From positions 1 through 64,000 of the forward strand of contig JABLXA010000016.1 in the NCBI GenBank assembly GCA_013178415.1: a DNA stretch of 64,000 bases, in the 5' to 3' direction. The stretch's first letter is position 1, and each line of letters opens with the position of its first letter. The notes under the pieces were generated by a model. That model had not been told where the DNA came from. It worked only from the letters and a program-made list of their open reading frames with translations, and searched no databases. Below, in pieces: positions 36,525 through 44,858 of the stretch. Both the position numbers and the translations under genes were made by a program. The DNA is from Bacillota bacterium (GTDB lineage Bacteria; Bacillota; SHA-98; Ch115).

Positions 36525-36589
36525 GATATTCACCCCGAATATCATCCTATAGGGTGATGTGATTTTATGGAAGGCCATGCTAGTATAGT
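36525..36589 (+). promoter_or_regulatory. Palindromic site and candidate activator-dependent promoter of the RiPP operon
   Basis: A perfect inverted repeat GATATTC-ACCCC-GAATATC (36525-36543) is followed by an imperfect one (ATCATCCTATAGGGTGAT, 36541-36558). TATAGT at 36584-36589 could be a -10 box, but no good -35 is seen (GATTTT). A palindrome about 60 bp upstream of a weak promoter is the arrangement expected for LuxR-type activation (inference). Confidence 0.4.
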
Positions 36590-36674
36590 CCTGCGGGGTT
36601 CTTCCAGCGGGAGGACAGCAGGTAAGATGTAGAGAGCTTTTGCTGAGGAGAATCTGTAGAGAGGAGGAAGAGGA

Positions 36675-36776
36675 ATGTACGGGAAGATCGGCGGGAAGCG
36701 GCTGAATCTCAATATCGGGATTGACGGATTCTGCGTGAGCTTCAGGCTGTGGGGACACAGAGTGACCGTCGGCTAA
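36675..36776 (+). CDS. Putative 33-aa RiPP precursor peptide
   Basis: Short ORF missed by length-limited gene calling. A very strong SD (GGAGGAAGAGGA directly before ATG) argues that it is translated. The peptide starts MYGKIGGKR, continues LNLNIGIDGFCVSFRLW (10-26) and ends GHRVTVG. It has one Cys (20), aromatic residues at 2, 19, 23 and 26, and alternating hydrophobic/polar residues. It precedes an RRE-containing radical SAM/SPASM gene by about 180 nt, with protease and ABC exporter genes following. No known RiPP class is recognised; FCV, FRL and WGH triads would be possible aromatic-crosslink sites, and Cys20 a possible thioether donor (speculation). Confidence 0.6.
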   Translation: MYGKIGGKRLNLNIGIDGFCVSFRLWGHRVTVG

Positions 36777-36889
36777 GCCAGTCAGCGCGAATCTCTGCCG
36801 TCCTATTCGGAGCATTGCCATCCAAAAGCCAGGATCAAGGGGGCAGAGCATCGAGGGATCTGATGCCGGCAGTTCTCTGAGTAGACGAG

Positions 36890-36950
36890 TTGCCGCCGGA
36901 AGCCTTGGAAGTGAGGCGCCTCCGGCGGTAACACCCAAGTGGAGGTGTTA
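36890..36950 (+). promoter_or_regulatory. Two hairpins between precursor and radical SAM gene, second one covering the SD
   Basis: Hairpin 1: TTGCCGCCGGA (36890-36900) pairs with TCCGGCGGTAA (36921-36931), one G-U. Hairpin 2: TAACACC (36929-36935) pairs with GGTGTTA (36944-36950), and its loop and arm contain the SD GGAGGTG (36941-36947). The two share TAA, so full formation is mutually exclusive. No T-tract follows either. They likely reduce maturase expression relative to precursor. Confidence 0.55.
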
Positions 36951-36956
36951 GGGAAT

Positions 36957-38405
36957 TTGTTGCCAGTTTACCTTTTGGAATCCAGACTTGCAATCCCGGC
37001 AAACGTGAGGGTCATCTCAGATAAGGATCAGGTCGTCGTGATCAATCCTGATCTCTCAGATTGGATAAAGTTGACTCCGGAGGCCTGGAGGCTGGTGACC
37101 GAAGCCTGCGAGGGGAAGTGGCCATCCCATCTCGCGCCGGATGATTCGATTCGGGTGCTTTTCGAATACCTCTTCGAGCATCAATATCTAATAAATATGC
37201 CAGGGAATATGGTATTGCCTCAACCCGCCAGGAATGGTAATACTTCTTTCTCCCCAGGTCCAGTCTCACCGTCCAGTCCTGAAAAACTCTACCTAAATGT
37301 GACAGACCGATGCAATCTCAATTGTCCGACATGCTATTTCGGCTCTGGAAGCGGACACGGAGAGTATCCGCTAGATCTAGATACTGACCAGTGGCATGGA
37401 ATAATTGATGGTATTGCATCGGATGGAGTCCAATGCGTCTTCATAAGCGGCGGCGAACCCTTGTTGCGGCCAGATCTCATCAACTTACTAGACCACGCAT
37501 GCAGGAAGTTTTCGAATGTGGTCCTGCTTACCAATGGGACGCTCATCACCGAGCCTCTAGCCAGTAAAATGGCGCAGATGGACCTACGCATCCAGATAAG
37601 TGTGGATGGAAGCCAGGCTGTGTTGCATGACTCCATCCGAGGCGATGGGACATTTTCGGCGGCCATCAGTGGAATAAAGCTTCTCCTTTCCGCGGGGGTG
37701 AAGAGAATTGAGATCGTGCCCACCATCACGAAACTCAACATCGGGGATCTCGCTGGTCTCGAGAATTTGGCACAATCTCTTGGGGTCGGTTACCACTTCA
37801 GCCTATTCATGCCAGTAGGGCGCGGGAAATGCCGATCGAGGGACCTGGAACTTACACCTGTGGACCTTTTAATATGGGCCGGGGATATCCTCGACAAGAT
37901 GTCCTCAGATCCTGCCTGCGGCGATGGCGCTGAATCCAAATGCCCGGATGGGCAGAAGATTGAGTGCCATGGTCCCGAAGCGCCCTTGGCTCTAATTCCT
38001 AGGGTTTCATGTGGCGCGGGAAAATCCATCTTAAGTGTAGGGCCCGATGGGAAGATATATCCATGCCCTCTGTTGCATCTTCCGGAATTAGCCTGCGGAA
38101 ATGCTCTCACCGATTCTGTGATGTCCGCTTTACGACTTATATCGGGCCAGATCCCTGATGTAGATGATCTCCCAGGCTGTAGTGAATGCGATGTCAGGTA
38201 CTTCTGCGGTGGGGGGTGCAGAGCCGGGTCATTTCATGAGAGAAGGGATTTTCTTGCCAAAGATCCTTATTGCAGCTTCTATCGAAGCTTGTACGGTTCC
38301 TTCCTATGGGATTGGCGAGAGGATGAACCTCCTGAGAAAAACCTGAAGCAGATGAGGGAGAACTTCAAAAGGGCAATTTCGAGTTTGAAAGGGGTCGAAT
38401 CTTGA
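36957..38405 (+). CDS. Radical SAM/SPASM peptide maturase with N-terminal PqqD-like RRE
   Basis: About 482 aa. Residues ~15-80 resemble a PqqD-type RiPP recognition element (VVVINPDLSDWIKLTPEAWR, FEYLFEHQYLI). The radical SAM core has C-x3-C-x2-C as CNLNCPTC (about residue 119), then FISGGEPLLRPDL and LLTNGTLI. The SPASM region is complete: CGAGKSILSVGPDGKIYPCP, then CSECDVRYFCGGGC, then a final Cys (DPYC). It should modify a leader-guided peptide, most plausibly the 33-mer encoded upstream. GTG 36939 is in frame, but the SD GGAGGTG suits TTG 36957/36960. It overlaps the protease gene at its stop. Confidence 0.9.
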   Translation: MLPVYLLESRLAIPANVRVISDKDQVVVINPDLSDWIKLTPEAWRLVTEACEGKWPSHLAPDDSIRVLFEYLFEHQYLINMPGNMVLPQPARNGNTSFSPGPVSPSSPEKLYLNVTDRCNLNCPTCYFGSGSGHGEYPLDLDTDQWHGIIDGIASDGVQCVFISGGEPLLRPDLINLLDHACRKFSNVVLLTNGTLITEPLASKMAQMDLRIQISVDGSQAVLHDSIRGDGTFSAAISGIKLLLSAGVKRIEIVPTITKLNIGDLAGLENLAQSLGVGYHFSLFMPVGRGKCRSRDLELTPVDLLIWAGDILDKMSSDPACGDGAESKCPDGQKIECHGPEAPLALIPRVSCGAGKSILSVGPDGKIYPCPLLHLPELACGNALTDSVMSALRLISGQIPDVDDLPGCSECDVRYFCGGGCRAGSFHERRDFLAKDPYCSFYRSLYGSFLWDWREDEPPEKNLKQMRENFKRAISSLKGVES

Positions 38406-39295
38406 ACTGGATCAAGAGTCTATTCACATGTGAGACTGCCTTGCCCTGGGCCATGATTGGCATCTCATGCGTTATATGTTTCTGGGTGGATTGGAAATTC
38501 GGTGATTCCCCGGATAGCGGCTCAAGTTGCGGGATTGAATCTCAAAGACAGAATGCGCATGCTATAAATCTTGGGCCTATCCTGGTTTGGGGCATGCTCG
38601 TGGCCATAGCTCTGGCCACTTCATCAGATCCTGTGGGGTACTATGGGCTTTCCACCACGCGCTTGAGTAAGATCCCATGGCTTGCTGTGGCCTGCATGGT
38701 AGGCACCGCCTTTTCGGCGGGAAGACTATTGGATCATGTTTTGTTACCGGGGGTCATCTCCCGTCTGGTCAGAGAAAATGTCATCGTTCCAGGCGGCAGC
38801 TTTGGGCTTCTAAGCAGGCTTGACACACATTACGCCTTATTCTTGGGCATCTTCTACATAGGATGTCAGACCTTTTTCGAGGAACTCATCTTCAGGGGAA
38901 TATGCTTTGACATTTTCTATCGTCTAATAATGGCGGCAAGAGGGTTTAGACCTGGCAGTGGGATCTTCGACGCGGTCATCATAGCCTCCCTCGGGCAAGC
39001 TTTGCTCTTTGGCGTGCTTCACCACATGCCATTGAGGCTGGCCTTGCGGAAACGTGGAGAAAAGGCGCTATTGATGGAGGCATATGTGATGGTCATGCCA
39101 ACCGCCCTCGGGTTCTTTTTTGAAATGCTGAATCGTTCCATTGATTCATTATGGCCGGGTTGGGTCGCACATTTTTCTCTCAACTATCTAACCATGGCCT
39201 GGATGGTTGTGGAAGGCTGGCGACAATCGACGGCTTTGAAAGCAGGACATAAACATGAGAAAGGAGGTAGGCGCATTCTTCCTATCAGCGAATGA
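38402..39295 (+). CDS. CPBP (CAAX/Abi) family intramembrane metalloprotease
   Basis: 297 aa with about eight hydrophobic segments. The three family motifs are visible: FFEELIFRGICFD (EExxxR), LLFGVLHHMPL (His), and WVAHFSLNYLTMAW (third His/Asn motif). CPBP enzymes in peptide operons often remove leaders or give immunity. It starts at TTG overlapping the radical SAM stop (TTGA), after AAGGGG. As the only protease in the operon, it is the candidate leader peptidase (inference). Confidence 0.88.
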   Translation: MNWIKSLFTCETALPWAMIGISCVICFWVDWKFGDSPDSGSSCGIESQRQNAHAINLGPILVWGMLVAIALATSSDPVGYYGLSTTRLSKIPWLAVACMVGTAFSAGRLLDHVLLPGVISRLVRENVIVPGGSFGLLSRLDTHYALFLGIFYIGCQTFFEELIFRGICFDIFYRLIMAARGFRPGSGIFDAVIIASLGQALLFGVLHHMPLRLALRKRGEKALLMEAYVMVMPTALGFFFEMLNRSIDSLWPGWVAHFSLNYLTMAWMVVEGWRQSTALKAGHKHEKGGRRILPISE

Positions 39296-39304
39296 GGAGG
39301 GCTT

Positions 39305-40303
39305 TTGCGCCGGCGCTTTGTGGGGATTTTGCGGTCTTCAATGTCATATTATGAATCTGCCATATCTCTGGAAAATGTCACCAAGACATATGGGAGGAGG
39401 TGGGGGCAGCCAGGAAAAACAGTGGTCAACAATGTGACTTTTGATGTATCCCATGGAGAGCTTATGGGTCTACTTGGTCCTAATGGCTCAGGTAAGACCA
39501 CTATCATCAAGATGCTGGTTGGGCTCGTGACATTGACTCACGGCGCGATACGAATAAAAGGGGTAGATATAACCAGTTCTAGGGCGAGAGCCCTTGCGGC
39601 TCTCGGAGTGATGTCCGGAGATGCCAGATCCCTTTATTGGAGATTAAGCTGCTATCAAAATCTGGAGTATTTTGGCGCACTCAGGACTGGGCTGTGGGGG
39701 CGCAAGTTGAGGGACCGTATTGGGAGTCTGTTAGAAGCTTTCGGTCTTTCCAGTATGAGCAACACACCAGCCGGTGATCTTTCTCGCGGGCTCCTGCAGC
39801 GGCTTGGGTTAGCTGTGGCTCTTGTGAGCGACCCTGAGATACTGATCCTCGACGAGCCCACATCCGGCCTAGATGTGGTTGCAATTCATGAGTTAGTCGG
39901 GTTTCTTCGTGAGCTTTCCAGGCGGGGACGGACGATACTCATAGCAACGCATGATATGAGTTTTGCCGAGAGACTTGCGGATAGGGTATGCATAATACAG
40001 GGAGGATATCTAGTCGCCCTGGACAGGGTATCTCACCTGTCCAGGCTTTTGAGGACCCACTGCTATGAGCTCTCCGTGGATGGCAGCATTGATGAGATCG
40101 GACGGGATGCCATCACCTCGTTTAAAGGTGTGGCTCTCAGCGAGACTAGAGATGGATTGAAGATCACATTTGATGCTGAGGATGTAGACGAGCTCTATGA
40201 GCTGCTAGATTTCCTGAGGCAACGGAAGGTTGGCATCAAGGATCTTTTGCGGAGGGAACCAGACCTTGAGCAAGCCTATCTGCGAATCATTGGGAAAAGC
40301 TAG
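39305..40303 (+). CDS. ABC transporter ATPase of the RiPP operon
   Basis: 332 aa. Walker A GLLGPNGSGKTTIIKML, a degenerate signature LSRGLLQRLGLA (LSRGxxQR form typical of ABC-2 exporters), Walker B EILILDEPTSGLDV and H-loop IATHDMSFAE are present. The C-terminal ~90 residues form an accessory domain as in multidrug or antibiotic-peptide ABC-2 ATPases. TTG 39305 has the strong SD GAGGAGGG; ATG 39341 lacks one. It partners with the following permease. Confidence 0.92.
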   Translation: MRRRFVGILRSSMSYYESAISLENVTKTYGRRWGQPGKTVVNNVTFDVSHGELMGLLGPNGSGKTTIIKMLVGLVTLTHGAIRIKGVDITSSRARALAALGVMSGDARSLYWRLSCYQNLEYFGALRTGLWGRKLRDRIGSLLEAFGLSSMSNTPAGDLSRGLLQRLGLAVALVSDPEILILDEPTSGLDVVAIHELVGFLRELSRRGRTILIATHDMSFAERLADRVCIIQGGYLVALDRVSHLSRLLRTHCYELSVDGSIDEIGRDAITSFKGVALSETRDGLKITFDAEDVDELYELLDFLRQRKVGIKDLLRREPDLEQAYLRIIGKS

Positions 40304-40320
40304 GGGAAGGGGAATAGAGA

Positions 40321-41118
40321 TTGTTTTCATATGTGATACTGTGCATGGCAGAATTCAAGCGAGGAGTATTGATGCACTTCAGATACCCTTTATCTGCAGT
40401 TGCGGAAATGGCGGGGTTGGTGATCACAGCATTTGTCATAGTGGCAGGGGCAGATGCATATCCTGGCACTATCGGGACCAAATTCGTTGAAGCAGGGGAA
40501 CGGCTCGCCGGTTTCGTGGGGTTCTTCATAGCTTTGGTTGGTACGCAGGGACCGAGTAAGGTAGTTAGAGATGAGGCGGATACGGGGACCCTTGAGCAGC
40601 TTTCCATATGTCGCCCCAATCTGATGTGCATCATCATTGCCAGGGTTATGGCGGATACGATGAGGTTAATCCCCATTTTGATACTAGCCCTGGGGGCTGT
40701 GGCTCATATTTCGGGGATAGAGATATCATTGCCCTTCATAAAGGTCTTTGTGATATTACTTGCGATCGGGGTTGGCATGTCGGGCTGGGGTTTTTTGATA
40801 GCGTCGCTGGTTCTCCTATACAAGCGAATGGGGTTTCTCATTAATCTCTTCAGCCTTGCGATGCTCCCTCTGGCAATATTGCCGATGAAGGACCTTCCAG
40901 CGTCGATCTCGCTGGCGGCCGCCATGGTTCCTTTTCGCTGGGGTAACGCGCTCCTACAAGGGGCTATAATGCCGGGCGCGGTTGGACCAGAATCTGTATG
41001 GACATCGGTACTGGCCCCATTTCTAGCTAGCAGCGTTGCCACCATCGCCATAGGAATCGCGGTCTTCGCTTACGCTGATAGAATCGCCCGAAAGGATGGG
41101 TTACTCGGGAAATATTAG
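40321..41118 (+). CDS. ABC-2 type transporter permease of the RiPP operon
   Basis: 265 aa with six hydrophobic segments and an ABC-2 membrane fold (VVRDEADTGTLEQLSICRPN is the usual cytoplasmic coupling region after TM2). With the preceding ATPase it forms an exporter for the modified peptide or an immunity pump. TTG 40321 follows AAGGGG. Confidence 0.87.
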   Translation: MFSYVILCMAEFKRGVLMHFRYPLSAVAEMAGLVITAFVIVAGADAYPGTIGTKFVEAGERLAGFVGFFIALVGTQGPSKVVRDEADTGTLEQLSICRPNLMCIIIARVMADTMRLIPILILALGAVAHISGIEISLPFIKVFVILLAIGVGMSGWGFLIASLVLLYKRMGFLINLFSLAMLPLAILPMKDLPASISLAAAMVPFRWGNALLQGAIMPGAVGPESVWTSVLAPFLASSVATIAIGIAVFAYADRIARKDGLLGKY

Positions 41119-41136
41119 GGTTCGGAGGGATCGTGT

Positions 41137-41607
41137 GTGGATTCAGTTCGTGCTTCCAGTGGTTTGGATCTCCATAGCTTTGGAGATTTGCCCTCAGGCG
41201 TTTCTAAAACTTACCTCAAGATCGGACAATGGTATCTTGATCTCGCCAACAAGGAGGGGCAGCCTCCAAAGAAACTGGAAGCCTTGGGAGTAGCTCTCGA
41301 TGCATTCTGTCAGGCGAAGCGCCTCGGGGCCGGAGCTACGGCATGTGCGATGCTCAGTGATGTGCTTGCATCTTATGCCAGGGTTAAAGGCAAGGAACTG
41401 CTGGAGGTGCGTTGGTTCGCCGATAGAGCTATCCTTGAGGCTGAAGAGGGTATCGCTATGGAGCCTAATAACCCTTTATCCTATCTGGCCCTGTCCCGCG
41501 CCTTGACGGTCCGGGCTCGGCTCTGTCCAGAATGGATGATCCTCCCATTGTTGTTGAAGGCGGCAATGGCTTATGATGTAGCGCGCAAGCTACAGCATGA
41601 GATATAG
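41137..41607 (+). CDS. Helical-repeat (TPR-like) protein of unknown function, last RiPP operon gene
   Basis: 156 aa, soluble, mostly alpha-helical and Ala/Leu-rich (GQWYLDLANKEGQPPKKLEA, AILEAEEGIAMEPNNPLSYL). The second stretch looks like a TPR hairpin. No family is recognised. It begins at GTG 41137 with GGAGGG upstream, 18 nt after the permease, so it is likely part of the operon. Possible roles are immunity or scaffolding; nothing decides between them. Confidence 0.7.
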   Translation: MDSVRASSGLDLHSFGDLPSGVSKTYLKIGQWYLDLANKEGQPPKKLEALGVALDAFCQAKRLGAGATACAMLSDVLASYARVKGKELLEVRWFADRAILEAEEGIAMEPNNPLSYLALSRALTVRARLCPEWMILPLLLKAAMAYDVARKLQHEI

Positions 41608-41693
41608 GGCCAGTATTCCAAGAAATGTCTTGTTGCCGGACTTTGCTTGCGAGATAATATGATTGATCAAAGCATGCATGGAGGAATTTGGTA

Positions 41694-43112
41694 GTGTTGA
41701 ACGCTGACATTGGGCTTATAGGCCTTGCCGTAATGGGACAGAACCTCGCTCTTAACATGGCTGGCAAAGGTTTCAGGGTCGCTGTATATAATCGGACTGT
41801 TGAGAGAGTTGATGAGTTTGTAAATGGCATCGCAAGGGGAGCGAATATCATGCCTGCGCATTCCCCGGAGGAACTCGTGATGTCTTTGAAGAGGCCTCGT
41901 CGAATCATGCTTATGGTCAAAGCCGGGGATGCCGTTGATGCCGTGATTGAACAGTTGGTTCCCTTGCTCGATGATGGAGACCTTATAGTTGATGGCGGGA
42001 ATTCATTCTTCAAGGATACCATAAGGCGTGAGAAGGCATTGAAGGAACATGGCATTCTTTTCCTCGGAACAGGAATTTCCGGGGGAGAGGAGGGCGCTCT
42101 TCGTGGACCGAGCATAATGCCGGGTGGCGCTCCGCAAGCTTGGGATCTTATGGGAGAGATCCTTCTGCGCATTTCCGCGAAAGCCCCTGATGGGGAACCT
42201 TGTTGCGCTTATCTCGGGCCCGATGGGGCCGGCCATTTTGTCAAAATGGTCCATAACGGGATTGAATACGGGGACATGCAGCTCATAGCAGAAGCCTATC
42301 ACCTCATGAGCGCGCTCTTGGGGATGTCTGCCAATGAGATCTCTGAGGTATTTGCCAGATGGAATGAAGGAGAGCTCGGGTCATACCTTATAGAGATCAC
42401 GTCATATATCTTGAATAGGGTCGATGAGGAGACTGGAAGACCCCTGGTCGATATGATCCTCGACGAAGCGGAGCAGAAGGGAACGGGGAAATGGACAAGC
42501 CGGGAGTCCCTCGATCTGGGTGTGCCCGTACCTACCATTACAGAGGCTGTCTTCACGCGATTCATGTCCGGGCTGAAAGAAGAGCGCGTAAGGGCTTCAA
42601 GCGCCCTAAGAGGGCCGGAGCTCCGGTTTGGTGACGATGACGATAGAGAAGGGTTGATCAATGACATCGGCAGAGCATTATTTGCATCCAAGATATGTGC
42701 CTATGCGCAGGGATTCTCTCTTCTCAGAGCTGCCTCAAAAGCATATGGATGGAACCTAGACCTCGGTGTAGTGGCAAAAATCTGGCGGGGTGGATGCATA
42801 ATCAGGGCGCGTTTTCTGGATCGCATTAGAGAAGCTTATATAAAGGATAAGGAGCTTCCGAATTTGCTGCTGGATGATTATTTCCGGAGATCTATCGAGG
42901 ATTCACAGGCCAGCTGGCGGAAGGTAGTGAGTTTTGCCGCCATCCATGGCATTCCAGTGCCTGCGTTTAGTTCGGCCCTAGGCTATTTTGATGCGTATAG
43001 GACTGAAAGACTCCCGGCTAATCTACTGCAGGCGCAGAGGGACTATTTTGGTGCCCATACATATAGAAGGCTGGATAAGCCTGGATCTTTTCATACGGAG
43101 TGGGTTTTATAA
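41694..43112 (+). CDS. gnd: 6-phosphogluconate dehydrogenase (decarboxylating)
   Basis: About 472 aa, normal length for the long-chain enzyme. Cofactor motif IGLAVMGQNLALNMAGKGF, NADP-loop YNRT, substrate motif GISGGEEGALRGPSIMPGG, catalytic KMVHNGIEYGDMQLIAE (Lys, Asn) and the terminal AQRDYFGAHTYRR are all present. It converts 6-phosphogluconate to ribulose-5-phosphate, CO2 and NADPH (or NADH). GTG 41694 is well placed after GGAGG; TTG 41688 is nearer. Confidence 0.95.
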   Translation: MLNADIGLIGLAVMGQNLALNMAGKGFRVAVYNRTVERVDEFVNGIARGANIMPAHSPEELVMSLKRPRRIMLMVKAGDAVDAVIEQLVPLLDDGDLIVDGGNSFFKDTIRREKALKEHGILFLGTGISGGEEGALRGPSIMPGGAPQAWDLMGEILLRISAKAPDGEPCCAYLGPDGAGHFVKMVHNGIEYGDMQLIAEAYHLMSALLGMSANEISEVFARWNEGELGSYLIEITSYILNRVDEETGRPLVDMILDEAEQKGTGKWTSRESLDLGVPVPTITEAVFTRFMSGLKEERVRASSALRGPELRFGDDDDREGLINDIGRALFASKICAYAQGFSLLRAASKAYGWNLDLGVVAKIWRGGCIIRARFLDRIREAYIKDKELPNLLLDDYFRRSIEDSQASWRKVVSFAAIHGIPVPAFSSALGYFDAYRTERLPANLLQAQRDYFGAHTYRRLDKPGSFHTEWVL

Positions 43113-43181
43113 ATTCCACCCAGAGAATAGCGGCGTCCGCTTTGGGAATTTTCATCCTTCTGATGGCGTTGCGACAGCGGC

Positions 43182-43312
43182 ATGGAGGTCTATTTTGTAA
43201 ATGGATTACCTCCATTTCTATCCTTGATGGTGCCGTCTGGACGGTATCAACAATTACCTCGTGATTGACGGCTTCTATTTTCGTCCATCTAACGACGCCG
43301 TCATGGCGGTAT
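43182..43312. repeat. Inverted repeat and two copies of an 18-nt palindromic element upstream of zwf
   Basis: ATGGAGGT (43182-43189) and ACCTCCAT (43208-43215) form a hairpin. GTGCCGTCTGGACGGTAT (43230-43247) and ACGCCGTCATGGCGGTAT (43295-43312) share the design seen at 20744 (GCCG, short loop, CGGTAT). The rest of the 240-nt gnd-zwf gap shows no ORF. Confidence 0.55.
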
Positions 43313-43352
43313 GTGGGGATGTAAGATAATTGGCGACTCACAGGAGAGCGAT

Positions 43353-44858
43353 GTGATTGATATGCCAATTCACGAAGAAGGAACCAAGCTGGATCCGTGC
43401 ATCCTTGTGATATTTGGCGCTACAGGGGACCTTGCCAGGAGGAAGCTGTTTCCTGCCTTGTATAACCTTTATCGGCAGCAGCAATTACCCGGACGTTTTG
43501 CAGTCATAGGACTTGGCAGAAAGCTAAGTGATGAAAGTGAATTTCGCGATAGCGTCTGTCACTCGGTCAAGGAATTCTCCCGTAAGGTTGAAGATGGAGC
43601 CTGTGGTGAATTCCTGGAGTATTTCAAATACCAGCGGTTTGAGATAGAAGACCCCGAAGCATATGCGGGCTTGAAGCAGCTTTTAGAGGAAACGGACAGG
43701 GCATTGGGCACCGGTGGGAATTTCATATTCTACCTCGCCGTGGCCCCCGAGCAATTTGCCCAAATTGTAGAACGGCTTTCTCACGAAAGGCTGGCAGAGG
43801 CGGAGATTGGCTGGAGGAGAATCGTGATAGAAAAGCCGTTTGGCAAGGATCTTGAATCAGCCAGACAATTGAACCGGAGGATAACCAGGGTTTTCAATGA
43901 GGATGAGATATATCGCATCGACCACTACCTAGGCAAGGAAATGATCCAGAACATAATGATCATACGCTTCGCCAATTCCCTCTTTGAGCCTCTGTGGAAC
44001 AACAAGTATATAGACAACGTTCAGATCAGCGTCACTGAGGCAGATGGGGTCGGGGCCAGGGGACGGTACTATGAAGGAGCGGGAGCCGTCCGGGATATGG
44101 TTCAAAATCATCTGATGCAGCTTTTGACCTTGACAGCCATGGAAGCGCCGGTGGATCTCACCACTCGCTCGATAAGGGATGAAAAGGTAAAGGTGATACG
44201 TTCCCTCAGGAGATTTTCCCCGGATATGGCACGGGAATTTATTGTACGGGGGCAGTACGGCCCCGGCAGCATAGACGGCCGAAGAGTAAAGGGCTATAGG
44301 GAGGAAGAGGGCGCATCGTCTGATTCAATGACTGAGACCTTTCTAGCGGCCAAGCTATTCATTGATAATTTCAGATGGAGTGGTGTGCCTTTCTATCTTA
44401 GGACTGGGAAGAGGCTGCCGAGGAGCGCTGCCTCGATAGTTATCGAATTCAAGGCGCCAGCCGGGGTTCTATATTTCGAGAAATATGGGGAGCTGCTTCC
44501 CAATGTACTGGTGATAAAGATACAGCCTGAGGAGGGAGTCTATCTGCAATTCAATGCGAAAGAGCTTGGAATGCGAGACCGGATCATCCCGGTCAAGATG
44601 GACTATTGTCAAAACTGCATCTATCCGGAAAACTCTCCTGAGGCATATGAACGTCTGATAAGGGATGTCATCTCCGGTGATTCGGCGCTTTTCACAAGGT
44701 GGGACGAGGTAGAGAACGCTTGGGCCTTCACCGAGACGATAACGGATGCGTGGAAAGGACATGAGGTAAGCTTCCCCAATTATGCTGCGGGGACCTGGGG
44801 ACCTAAGGAAGCAGAGGATCTTCTGCGCCGTGATGGAAAGGAGTGGTGGTCCAGTTGA
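43353..44858 (+). CDS. zwf: Glucose-6-phosphate 1-dehydrogenase
   Basis: About 501 aa. Coenzyme motif IFGATGDLARRKLFPALYNL, active-site RIDHYLGKEMIQNIM (Lys and His), and EKPFGKDLESARQLN are canonical. It makes 6-phosphogluconolactone with NADP reduction. GTG 43353 has GGAGAG four bases upstream; ATG 43362 is the alternative. It pairs with gnd for the oxidative pentose phosphate route; no 6-phosphogluconolactonase gene is nearby. Confidence 0.95.
   Translation: MIDMPIHEEGTKLDPCILVIFGATGDLARRKLFPALYNLYRQQQLPGRFAVIGLGRKLSDESEFRDSVCHSVKEFSRKVEDGACGEFLEYFKYQRFEIEDPEAYAGLKQLLEETDRALGTGGNFIFYLAVAPEQFAQIVERLSHERLAEAEIGWRRIVIEKPFGKDLESARQLNRRITRVFNEDEIYRIDHYLGKEMIQNIMIIRFANSLFEPLWNNKYIDNVQISVTEADGVGARGRYYEGAGAVRDMVQNHLMQLLTLTAMEAPVDLTTRSIRDEKVKVIRSLRRFSPDMAREFIVRGQYGPGSIDGRRVKGYREEEGASSDSMTETFLAAKLFIDNFRWSGVPFYLRTGKRLPRSAASIVIEFKAPAGVLYFEKYGELLPNVLVIKIQPEEGVYLQFNAKELGMRDRIIPVKMDYCQNCIYPENSPEAYERLIRDVISGDSALFTRWDEVENAWAFTETITDAWKGHEVSFPNYAAGTWGPKEAEDLLRRDGKEWWSS

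Noticed and set aside
41465-42172. 235-aa minus-strand ORF over gnd
   Set aside because: Antisense to canonical gnd sequence.
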